Shown here: piece by piece, positions 38,241 to 49,455 of the stretch
How positions within the stretch are numbered: the first letter of the stretch is position 1
Layout of the letters: each line of letters begins with the position of its first letter
NCBI GenBank assembly: GCA_023333565.1
Contig: JAJKFH010003701.1
Coordinates: 62,001-126,000, forward strand
Direction: 5' to 3'
DNA: 64,000 nucleotides
Origin: Puffinus mauretanicus
Lineage: Eukaryota; Chordata; Aves; Procellariiformes; Procellariidae
Translations under genes and position numbers: made by a program
Notes under the pieces: model-generated
What the model was told of the DNA's origin: nothing
The model's database searches: none
The model's input: the letters and a program-made list of their open reading frames with translations, nothing else

Positions 38241-40036
38241 GACAATTGTGATTTTCCTCCTTTGATACCAGTCCAATGTATTGCTCTCAGTCATGTTTAC
38301 CCAGCTTTTCATTTTACTGTGAAACCCTTCACTGGACAGGATGTCCCATTGCTTCTCTGTCACATGTTGCTCTCCTCTGCTGCTGAAGTCCTTCATAGCA
38401 CTGCCCTACCAAACTTATCCCATGAAGTACCTGGAGTAATTTTCCATCTCCAACCAGTACATCAATTTCCACTTGTTTGCCAGACTTACAGTCAAGTACT
38501 TTTCTGCTCTTGTATAAGAATCTCCTCCCCGAAAGACAAGATCTCCATTAGCTGCCTTCAAATCCTGCCTGTGGGCTTGCTGCTATTCAAAAACTTGGCA
38601 ACAGTTGGCTGCTATGGACATTGCTCATCTCACTTAATTTAAAGTGTTTATGGTGCGAGTCACTAGCTTCTCCACATAACAAGTGGAGAGAGAGGAACAG
38701 GGACTTCCAGGGTGCAATTTCTGTTCTACTTGGACAGCCACTTTAAGATAGGAGAAATCATCTCTTAAATGTGCTTACTCCTCTGTTTTGACTATTAAAG
38801 GGGACCTAGATACCTGGCTGAGAGAGAGAGAGAAGCTTTATAGCCTTTTGTGTTTCTCTGGATGACTTCATGACTTGCAAGGCATGAAGAATGTATCTGT
38901 CTTATCTGTGAAAAATTTACATTAGTAAAATGTATGTTTTGTACTCAAAAGTAAATGCAAATGCATTTTCCTTCATAGTTTTCTGTTTCCTTTGTCTGTA
39001 AATGTGAACAATGATAGGTTATGGAAAATGCATTATGGAGTCAAAATTATTTGTACAGTGGTGTGTAAGCACACAGTTTCTTGGTGATCTGTCATAATGT
39101 GTATAAAGTGTGGACAGGCAAGAAAGGGTCAGCAAAAGAGGGGGGATCACAATTAATTTTTGTGACTACACCTGAAAACATCCAGTTGCACCAGGGAAGA
39201 GGCAGGTCACTGCAAGGCTTTGCAACTGATTGCAACTCCTCAGTTGCCAGATTTGGTGAGAGCTGTAGTGTGGTGCATGGCCATGAGGAGCTGGCTTAGT
39301 GGTAGATTGCAGAGTGCCCCCCTTGCAGAGAGGGGCTTGGGAGCCCTGAGGTCAGCCTCCGTGAAAGTCTTTCCAGTATATGTGGTCTGGCCTCATGAGC
39401 TGTTAAGAGTTTTTATTTTTGTGTATTCCATCCCTTCTCCTAATTGTTCCCTCTTCACCAGAATGCCTCTTGCCTAAAGCTTTTGTGAAGGTCTCCTCTG
39501 ATGCCATGCCATGCCATCAAATGTTTGTGGCCTCACAGAATAGAAACAAGATCTTTATATGGAAATAATACAGAGGCCCCAATTGTCACATAGAAAGTCT
39601 ATATGGTATGAAGAAGAAAATCTCCCGTACATTGTGCATGTTTCTCTAAGGCAAATGATGGTGTACCAGAAGGAACATCACTGATGCAGATGTGTGAATG
39701 GGGAAGGTCTGGTTTTTCTTTGTATTCCTGAGTCTTGGGGCAGGCTGTCTGGAGAACCTACAACAGCCTGCTGCTGTTCTTGCTGTATTATCCATGACAA
39801 CAAGTTGGCAAAGAAAGTATTCTTTACGGTTCTCCCTCTTGCAACCTCCTTGAGGAGCCGACTGGAGCTCATGATGCAAGAAACACTCGTGGCCAAATCC
39901 TCTCACAAAATCCACATCCGTAACTCAATGGAAGCAGGAAGCAAAGAAGATGGAAGGGCTACCGTTGCCCCACATGAGCCAATGCAATTTATATCTGTTT
40001 CCTTTCCCCGTTTTAACGCACCCACCGTGGTAGGCT

Positions 40037-40050
40037 GTTGCTTGGCAACC
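40037..40050. promoter_or_regulatory. RFX X-box-like motif
   Basis: GTTGCTTGGCAACC is a near-perfect palindrome (GTTGC, 3 nt, GCAAC) close to the RFX-family X-box consensus GTNRCC-N-RGYAAC. It lies in a small GC-richer patch. Binding is inferred from the motif alone. Confidence 0.4.
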
Positions 40051-42879
40051 CTGCCTCCTTGCTCCACCGCTGCTCTGCCATTCTGCTGCTCCCCCCCGGC
40101 CCCCTCCCTTGCACCGGGGTTGGGAAGAGCCATGCTGGCATGTGCTCCCAGCCATCTGCAAGAAGAGATATTGCCTCTTCGACAGCACTTGGAAGCAGGT
40201 GGGAGCCACGTGAGGAAGATGAGAATACAGAGGCCACTGTGCATTGTCTGAGACATGGCAAACTCTGCTCTTCCTGGTGCCTTCTGCATGTTGACTCTGT
40301 CAGGGGGGTATTGGCTCCCAATAGTTCAATTCTTCTTTTGTTTATGTGGTTGCTATTCTTTGTAAGCCACTGGCATCTTGGATAGGTAATAGAGAGCAGA
40401 ATTTGGCTCAGGACCAGGGATAACCTTCTTCCCACATAATTACAGTACTTAATGGATTGCACTGTAACAGTTATTAAAGAGAGGTCTGCAGAGCTTTGAA
40501 ACCATCTTTCATTTTTCAGAAAAAACCTTGCTGAAGCTGTGATATTCCTTCAAATTTCCTTTTTTCTCACCACTTCTTTTTAGTAAGAAGCAGCTATGTG
40601 TATATATACATGCCCGTACCCAAACCCAGAGCGGTCCTAGATCTCTTGTTAAAAGCCTCTGACTCCTAATCCAAATAATGGAAAATCAGATTTAGAAACG
40701 AAATAGTACTCTTGACTCAGCCTTTTCATGCTACAACATTATGATATGTACTGTGTGGCGTAGCTATGCCTATGATTTCAATATATATAATTCATACCAT
40801 CATATCTTGGCATTAAAATAATTTAATGCTGTGGTCTTTAATGTCTTGTCTTTATACATACATCACACATACAAAGGGGTTTAGTTCATCTTTATTTGGA
40901 GACTTTTAAATGGATATCTTCAGTGCCATAATGCTTGTATGTCATGTTATGCTACTTTCTCTTATGAGAACCAATTAGCACCAAGAGAAGCCTTTCTGCC
41001 CTTCTGCGAGTCCAGATTTTCACCCAAGACAGTTGTCTGATATGTTGTGTGCTGTGTGCCTAGCCTTCATCTTTAGCTATTTTACACGCGCCCCCCACCC
41101 CCATCTTTTCTGTGGTGGGAACAAACTTGTCTGTATGAAGATGTGAAAATTAAAAAATTATTTCTTCTGGCTTCTCCCCTCTGTAAGGGAATGTTTTTCC
41201 TTTAGTTGACAGTCAGTTCTTTAAACAACCAAGAATCTTACCTTTTCTGTTTGTTTGCAAGGTGCAATGCAAAAAGAATTCTACGGCACTGAAAAAAAAA
41301 TCATCACTGCCCTATGTTTTGATGATGTTGTTTTAAATAGAAAAATCTGGTATTCTCTCAAGAAAATATGAATCATACACAGTGTTTTAAAATCCTTCCC
41401 ACAGACTGGATTTTTCCATGCCTTACTCTAGCATGGTTTTCTAAGAAACGTCTTTGTCAGCTCCTTTCCTTCTCTCAAATAACTTTTAAACCTGCTGGCC
41501 AGTTTCAATCAATTTGTTAGGTAGGTGTATGTAGAATATAGTTAAGGCACTGCATTCACGTGTGTATAAGTGAATAAACATTCACCTGGGCAGAGGAGAG
41601 AGAGACTAATCCCACTCCAAGTTCTTGAAAGCATTGGAACAGGTAACAGACATCTGAGAAACCACTTAGGTCTTCAGTCTTCTGACCAAATATCCAGAGG
41701 AAATTCTTTTTTCCACTGATTCTGTGCTCAAAGAACCACCTGATGGGGTAAGCTTGCTCGTTCCTGTCTTCCAGGTGTTACTGAAACCCCAGGAACGAGC
41801 TGCAGAAGAAAAGAGTAACTTCAGGCAGGGGAAAAAAAAAATCTCCATTTTATGCTTTCAAGCTTGGTGTGTATTAAGCCATATACACTGTTTTGAAAGC
41901 TGCTGCTTTAATTCATGAGCATATCAAGACTACATGGTTAATTGTGTGTATACTGTAAGGATAGGTCATGCGAGAGAGCACGTTTTTTGGCAGATAACAA
42001 TATTCTTGCACATTATCAGCCTAGAGTAGTCAATGACTTCAGATGAAGTATAGGAAGGAAATTGTACTTATTCCCTTGTATTTTGCAGATGGACTAGATA
42101 GGTATCAGTAGTGGAGATGTTTTTACAAGTAACTGCATGCAGATTTTTAGATTCTGTTTGTCCATCTTGAGTATTCTCAGCTTCATAGCAATAAACAGAG
42201 CATTTCAACTCATATCTTCATAATGGTACTTATAGAACTAGAAATTGCTTTTAAATTCTTAAGTGTCTCATGGAAAATATTTAATTTTTGCAGCTTGTTC
42301 TAATAAAAATGGCTGACTGTGAGCTTATAGATATAAGCTTTAAGCTTGGTAGCCAGTGAATATCAGAAGGTTTAGCGATTGGTTTTGACAAGCATTCAAC
42401 ATTTATCTGAATCTTTCCAGTATCAAATCGGGCATGAAGTCTTGTGAGGAAAACCTGTTCTCACAAGACTTTTGATTCTCCTGTTTCCAGACTGATGGAA
42501 ACTACTGAAAAGCTTTCCCACTTCTGCTTCTCTTCCCGTCTTAACTGGTGGCCCCTTTATCGCTCTTTATCTTCCTTCATTATGGCTACAGTGACAAAGC
42601 TTTAGTTTACCTGAAAATTTGGGGAAGAGTTGTTCAAACCTATTATCTTCAGCTTTAAAACAATTTGATTCAGAAGGAGGATTGAAAAGATTTGATTCAG
42701 AAGGCTTGAAATCTGAATGCTTTGGACTGGTATTTATTTCAGCCAAATATTCACAAATCCTTTGCATGACTCCTCTTCGCATATTGTCATTAAAAGGGGG
42801 AAAAAATAATTGCTTCCTGAAATGTTCCAGGTTTTGTTTCTTTACTGTTATTATCTCAGGGTGGTATGCTTCTGCTTTG

Positions 42880-42896
42880 TTTTTTTTTTTTTTTTT
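42880..42896. repeat. Poly(T) tract, 17 T
   Basis: An uninterrupted T run. No gene body or target-site duplication was noticed beside it. Confidence 0.85.
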
Positions 42897-45800
42897 AAGC
42901 TAACTGGGGCTACAACTCCCTTCTCAGTAGAACTGAAAACATTGTTAAATCTTATTAAAATGAAAATCATAACTAAATTTACAACTTAAGTTAGTTTACT
43001 TAGGTGATAGCCCCTAGCAGTTATCTTTACCTAGTCTACAAATTAACAGTCAGTATTTTTCTTTCAAATAACTATGCTGAAAGAACATAGTCAAGACGAC
43101 TACAGTCAGGGAACGAGGTCAATAATGAGGAGACACAGAATGATTTAGAAACTGAGGGATGACTGAGCCAAGGTATCATCTTTTCCAGAAACAGGGCTGA
43201 TCAGTCATTTAGATTCTGGTTTCACTCATGTTCGTATTTTATTATTTTTTTTCCCCAGGTCTTCTGACTGTTGAGAACTTCCTCTCTCACCATGCTTTCT
43301 CTTCACTTCCTCTCTGCTTCCCTCCCATTCTTTCTTCCCTCAGGTACTTTTAAAACCATTTTCAAAGCTGAAATTGCAAATGAGATTTTTGCGTCCTGAA
43401 TGACAATGAAGGGCTCTGTTTGAATAGTTGAATGCTTCAATGGCAGATATTTGACTGAGTTCCCTAAAGCCCAAAGCCTATGAAACCATCCATGATCTGA
43501 ATAGAACCAATTACTGCTGCTGCTTCAAGCCCAGTCTCTCCTTGGAAGATTCCTTTGTTTTTTTAAAGTCCAAATCAAGGCAGACTTATTGTAGACAGGC
43601 CATTTTATCTTTTTCTTTGAGAAAAGAATTTTCCTGCAGGACTGGTTACAGAAGTTATAGACCAGATACATCATCTTCCAGTACGGGAATGTGAAATATT
43701 CAGCCAGTTGGATCATTGTAACCTACTTAATTTTCACAAAGGCACTTTGCATCCATCTTTTGTTGGGTGTATTTGTCTGCTGTGGTCATTTCTTGTGTGT
43801 CTTCTCACTTAATATGAGGATATGATGTACACACATTGCAAAATTGGTTTGCAGACCTTGCCATTTAACTCCCGTGTGTATGCTCAACTGAAAGTCGGTA
43901 GCTGGGCAGATTGTTGTCAGACTGATCATGGTAGTGGTATTTCTGTATATGCTTCATGCTGGTGGCTCAGGGCACAACTTGAATGTGTGTGGCTGGAACT
44001 GTCAGAAAGTATATTGACATTCTGGATGCTCCATTGGAATCAGAGGGCTCAAATGCATTGGGGTTTCAGTGAGGTCCTAATAGAGAAGTCTTCTGCTTGT
44101 GCTTTCTGCAGTGAAATGCTAAGTGTTTGAGATAAATTTAGGGTGATCATCAGCTGGTGTATACCGTTGCCATATCTCTGTTAACTTCAAGAGATATTCC
44201 TCATAGAGTCTGTGTGGTAGCTGCAGAAAGCTAGAATTTAGGGATGATCAACCTGATACAGTCAACCAGTACACGATCTACACCCAGTTTAAGAACTTAA
44301 TTTAAGCCCGTTTTAAGATTTCTGACCATTGATCGCATAGGATGTGATTGTATAGGATTTTTTTTTCCCCAGAGAAGGTATAATTATGTGCAAACTCTAA
44401 CTGAGATGCCTTGCTACAAAATGATTGAATTTGTTTTAGGAAGAATGAAATAATTCCTGGTGACTTAATCTAGAACATTCTATTTTAATAAAACAAACAA
44501 AAAAGCATAAAAGGGGATTCTCCTTGGTTGATGACCTTAAGTAGCCTTGATTGCAGTTGAAGTCTGGTTGTACTTGATTTTTCAGACTTGAAAAGTAGCA
44601 TTCTGACTGATTTCATGTACTCTGTGTGGAAGTTATCATATAGTCTTGTTTCTCCACTTTGACAGACTGTTTAATTTAGGTTTCAGTCAAGTTATTCCCT
44701 GAGCAGCAGAACCAGTGAACCCTGCTTTCATGCAGAATTGTGTCCTGCCTTCCCCTCTCTTCTTAAACCTAGCTCAGGACTATGACTACCCTGCCTAGTT
44801 GGGTGGCTGTTGCTAAAAAAGGTTAAACACCCGCTGAAAGTTGGTCCCTTGCCTTTCGGTGCCACAGAAAAACAAATTAAAGACTTTCTCTTTCAGTCTG
44901 CAGCTGCTGTTGTTGTTTTAAATAAACTGAAATGTACAGAAACTTGCTTGAGACTGCTTTAAATGAAACTGAAATTTGTCAAGGGCTGCCAGAGTTATGT
45001 AGATGAGTAAAGGAAGTAGAAAGGTATAAGAGGAAGGTATGTTTATTCTATGTGGTATAGCATCGTATCTCTTAAGCCCCAAACATGTTTTGGGCTTCAA
45101 AATGGGAAACAAAGCAATTCTGAAAGAGCTGCCTGAACAAATCTGTCATGAACTTCTCCAAAATGCTCTCAAATGAATACTTACACATTTCTGCTAGTCA
45201 CTAGCTCTCTTCTAAACAAAGAGATTAAAGTATTGTCATTTTAAACAGAACTTCACTCCCAATAAAAGCAAACTTCATTCTTTTTTTTTTTCCCCTCAAG
45301 AGATTTGTACTTCTCTCTTTAATTTTTCTTCAATGGCATCAGATGCTATTTTCCACCGAACAACTTCCCTGGTTACCCACATCTTTTTCTTAAGGGCAAC
45401 CATGAGCAGCTAGTCCCTGCCCAATATTGGTCTCGTCTCTCCTAGTTTCACTTCAGGGCTTCAGTCTCTTCTGGCTGATATCCCAGCCAAAATGTGATGC
45501 AGGGAACTAAGCACTTGCATGATGGCATTCGCTGTGTTTCTCTTGCGACTTTGGTTTTCTCAAGAATTAGAATAAAGGGCCTTATACAAAACTTCGGGAG
45601 CACATTTTTGTCCATTCTGTATGGCTTTAGAAACATATCCAGAGAGATTTTCCTACCTGACCAGCTGTATTGCTGAGCTTTCTGCACATGTTCATCCCAA
45701 AGTCTTTTTGGGGGACATCTTTTCACAGGTTTCATTAGAGTGCCCAAGACTGGGTGTTGGCAGCATGGCAATGTCTGGTGCTATAAAGCAATTTTAAAAA

Positions 45801-46406
45801 AATGTATTGTCCTGTGAAGACCCCCAGATGTGTAGTGATCCTGTTTGGTAACATACTGGGGATTCTGCAGGTTGAGATTCCTTATTGCTTTGTTGTGTTT
45901 GCTTTTCATCTTACAGCTTAAATTCAGAGTTGCCCTAATGCTGTTATGTATTTCACAATATTGATTTTTTTTTTTAGCTCTCTTCATTTAATATTTTTCC
46001 CTTCTTTCTTTTTTTTTTCTTTTCCGTTTTAGACCAACCTTCACATTGCAGATGTGAGGAAAGAATAGATGCAGAAATCGCTTTTAGTTAGAGACTGTAA
46101 TTTACTCTTTCGCTACGGGGGGGGAAAATTTGTTACCGCAGAAAAAGAAACACATGAAAGGCCAAACAGTATCTTGAGCTGTGTAAGCACTGCGAAACGT
46201 AGATACATTTTTTTTTTTCCTTCTTTCAGTTTCCTAGTCAATTATTTGATGCGCTCGCCTGTCTGGGCTGTGACCTTCCAGAAGGACCCCCTCCTCCAGT
46301 CCCCCCACACGACTTGTCAACACATTAGTCATATACAACTCAGCTGATGCCAAACGGACGCAGTTCAGCCAACTATTGAGAGGCAGGATATTCTGCTGCC
46401 TTCTTC

Positions 46407-46490
46407 TATTGGTCTTGGTTTTTTCCACTGTGGAGACTTTGTGGTGCTTTAAGACTGCAGAGGGCTGGGAGCGAGCGGGGCTGGCGCTGG
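46407..46490. repeat. 5' shoulder of duplicated block, copy B, with a 22-nt extra segment
   Basis: This matches 34480-34543 imperfectly up to about 46445, then exactly at 46446-46468. It then carries 22 bases (46469-46490) absent from copy A. The extra segment ends in GCTGG, and GGCTGG also precedes it, so a deletion in copy A between short direct repeats would explain the difference. Confidence 0.8.
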
Positions 46491-47031
46491 GGTTAACGCT
46501 CCCCTGCGCCGCGCTGGGAGGCAGGGGAGGTTAGCAGCGGGATCAATGTGATTAGAGCTGCAGGAGAGGGAAGATGTGCCCGCCCGCCCGCCCGCCTGCC
46601 GCCGGGCCGAAGGGAGGTGTGTGAGGAGCCGGCTCGCCGCGGCTCGGGGCTGGCCGCTGCCGGGGATGCTCCTGCGCTTCAGGCGCCGGGGGATTTTGTC
46701 ACCTGTGGCCCTGCCTGCGCCAACCTGCCGGCGCCTCCCCGAGCCAAGGACACACCTGGGCGCCGCGCACCCGCCTCCCGCCCCCGCCGCCGGCTGCCTC
46801 TTCCCCCGCCCGAGCGCCGGGCGGCGAGTGTCGGCGGAGCCGCGGGGCTGCAGGCGGGGCTGAGCGCTCGCTGGGCGGACGAGCGGCCCCGCAGGCTCCG
46901 AGCAGCCACCAGCCGAGGGAGGCGGCGGCCGGACCCGGTGCGCGCTGCCTGGCAGCTCCGGCCCGGCCGTGGGCGCGGCGGGCGAGGGCGAGCCCGGAGC
47001 CCGGAGCGGGGAGCGGGGGAGCGGCGGGGGC

Positions 47032-47074
47032 ATGTGGATGTTGGCCGTCGCCTTGCTCCACAGCATCTCGCATG
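47032..47074 (+). CDS. First coding exon of an unidentified secreted/membrane protein, copy B (partial)
   Basis: Identical to the exon at 35085-35127: ATG, MWMLAVALLHSISH, one extra base, then the donor GTGAGC at 47075. Of the two copies this one is nearer to the rest of a + strand gene. I cannot tell which copy is the original. Transcripts from either promoter would enter exon 2 in the same phase and encode the same N-terminus. No second exon is identified in the following 17 kb. Confidence 0.55.
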
Positions 47075-47080
47075 GTGAGC
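47075..47080 (+). other. Splice donor of exon 1, copy B
   Basis: GTGAGC after ATG, as in copy A. Confidence 0.6.
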
Positions 47081-47510
47081 GCTGCCGGCCCCCACCGCGG
47101 GGCTCCTTCCCTTTCCCCCCTCGGGAAGAAGGGGAGCGGGTCGCGGTCCTGCCTTTTGTGCTCAGCGCCTGGCGCTGGCTGCTAGCGGCCGGGCGGAGAA
47201 GGGCGAAGGCTGCTCTCTGATCGTTTCAACTAGCTTACCTAGCAAAGTGACAGCCCATAACCTAGCCGCCTTACTGTATGTCTGCCTCGTTCAGAATGAG
47301 ACGGTGCTCGGAGAGGCAGGGATAGAGGTGCTTTTTCTTTCTTTCTTAGCTGGAAAAGTACGGAATTTTGCTAAGTGCCGTGTAAATCCATCTGAGTGCA
47401 CGGGGATAATTTGAAGGGCTTTCATCCTAAGCGTTTGCATTGAGATGTAGCTTCCTTTTACGTTTTGGGTTTTTAATTGCCCTGTGCTTTCACCTAACAA
47501 TTCCTTTTTT

Positions 47511-47524
47511 TATATATATATATT
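47511..47524. repeat. (TA)n short tract
   Basis: A short TA run after a T run. Confidence 0.8.
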
Positions 47525-48447
47525 TAAGAAGTAATATTTTAAAATCATTTCCCTTTCATCATTTCACCAAAAAGGTACCTGCTCTGTATTTTTTTTCTCA
47601 CTCATTTATGTAAAAATATGCACGGATAAGCATTACATCATCTGAAAATGTTGAGGACTTTCAGTCAATTATAAAGTTAGGAAAGGGAAATCAGAGTGGA
47701 GATAGAATAAGAGTAAACCTGTTCTCTTTTTTTTCTCTTCATTCTGCTAACTCTTTGGTTGACAAACATTTATTGCAGTTTCTGGATTTTTTTTGATAGT
47801 GGATGGGGGTATTTTGGAACATTTAGATATATGTGATTGAAAACCGTGTCATATGTGGAAATATGTTTAAATTGCATAATTTTTATTAAAATGCATATTA
47901 GCATTGCAGTTTTAAGAACAGAAAACAAATTATAGTCTGGGATTCTAGCTGTTCTATTACATTGCCTCCTTCTCAAATTTGAGAACGTAGCATTGCCTGT
48001 AATGCATTGCATCCTGACAGTTAAATCAGAAAGATTAAACACACAATTCTCAAAATAGGCAAAGCAGGTAGAATAGAAAGATGTTTCTTGTATTGAATGA
48101 ATGTGAAAGAAGCACAGAGCAAAGTGTAAGATTTTCCTGGAAGATACAAATAATTGAACCTCTAGCAGAGGGTGAGGAATGAATGCTGGATGAGGGTGCC
48201 TTCACATCTACTTAAGTATATGCTGGATGAGAAAATACATTGACAGGCATGGCCAGTCCAGTGCGAATAGCTGGATAGATCATAAATTAGGAGGTGAATC
48301 TTAAGTGTGTATTTAGGGCTATCTTAAAATGTTTTCATCTTCTGAGTGCCACAGAATGGAAAATTATTGAAAAACCTCAAACTGTAAACTTCAAAATTTT
48401 GCATTTCTTCTAGCAGTAAGACAACTGCAACAAGTTCTAACATTAAG

Positions 48448-48450
<3 letters not shown>

Positions 48451-48481
<31 letters not shown>

Positions 48482-48486
48482 TTTTT
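48451..48486. repeat. (TTTA)n microsatellite, about 9 units
   Basis: Uninterrupted tetranucleotide repeats. Their purity suggests a polymorphic locus. Confidence 0.95.
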
Positions 48487-49440
48487 GACAGGCAGCGCTG
48501 TGTCTTTCTATGCTCTTCAGCCAGATACCTTGGAGGGAGAGATTTGTTGTTAATAAGACAGACAGAACCAGCCCGAAAGTATATGCTTTTACCAGTGCTG
48601 TTCATTTAAAACTAGATTTGCATAGGAAAGAACGCTGTTTCTGTCCAGAAATCTTATCTCTTCTAAAAAAAAAAAAAGAGACACATATATTTTTGTCTAC
48701 TGTACTGATGCTATAAATTTTATGTTCTAAGTTAGTCCCCCTTCCAGGGGTTTTTGAAGAACAGAATAATTTTTGCTTTATGAGGTTGAAATACTATGAA
48801 AATCACTTTCATTTATTCCTTGATCTATGAAGTCTGTAGCAATTTCACTTTCAGTATCCATGTGTTTTTGGATCACAGTCAAACATGAATTTGTATCCCA
48901 AAGATTTTTCTAGTTTTAATAGTATAACATGTAAATGATAGATGCACCTGCATAGATTCTATACTGCCACACAGCAACATCTGTACATTTGTGAATCTAG
49001 ATTACTAAAGTAAAATGCTTTTGTATATAGTAATATTTTAAGATTAAAGCATTGTAGAAATATGTAATGGATGGTTCAATGATTCTTTGCAACTTAAGTA
49101 GTATGTTTGTTTTTGACATCATATTTGATGTCAAAATGCATATGTTTTTAGGATCTTTTTAAAGGAAATTTTTGAAAATGGCATCTACATTAATGTTAAG
49201 GTGGAACAACTTGGCTTTGTTTATTAGTAACACTTATTTGGACTATCATATCAGAGTCAAGAGTCAGAGAATAATATTTTTAAAGGATTTTAATGCAGTG
49301 TTTTATCAGATATGTATCTCTTTGAAGGAAATGACTGCATATATAAATAGATGTCACATACACATTTATTTTCATTATTCTATCTATAACTATATCTGAA
49401 CTCCATTGTGTGAGAGGCAGTATTCTTTTATGACTATATT

Positions 49441-49455
49441 GGGGGGTGGGGGGGG
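49441..49455. repeat. G-rich run
   Basis: Fifteen bases, all G except one T. Such a run could form a quadruplex or be length-variable. Confidence 0.8.

Larger units (their letters stand above)
38241..46406. other. Non-coding stretch between the two CpG islands
   Basis: No gene is recognised. Open frames of 126 codons (38262-38642, +), 185 codons (39694-40251, +) and 149 codons (40013-40462, -) have no recognisable product and overlap one another on both strands. 39940-40290 is GC-richer and contains an RFX-type X-box at 40037-40050. T-rich runs occur at 42880-42896 and around 46010 and 46209. If both islands are real, this stretch is intron for transcripts from island A and upstream sequence for island B. 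Confidence 0.5.
46441..47235 (+). promoter_or_regulatory. CpG island B (promoter, copy B)
   Basis: The same GC-rich, Sp1-box-rich, TATA-less island as at 34500-35290, about 11.9 kb downstream and in the same orientation. The upstream flank is different: T-rich tracts end at about 46220, then ordinary sequence runs to 46406. A true second copy would give alternative promoters for one gene, or a second locus. A false copy would have to be removed from the annotation. Confidence 0.85.
46491..47261 (+). repeat. Near-identical direct repeat, copy B (771 bp)
   Basis: Partner of 34544-35314, with one substitution (C at 46593). After 47261 the sequence continues CCTAGCCGCC.., unrelated to the copy A flank. 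Confidence 0.97.

Noticed and set aside
39694..40462. Overlapping frames of 185 (+), 128 (-) and 149 (-) codons
   Set aside because: They overlap on both strands, match no protein I know, and show no splice or promoter context.
48451..48486. Regular repeats that might suggest a CRISPR-like array
   Set aside because: A pure tetranucleotide microsatellite without spacers, in a vertebrate genome.
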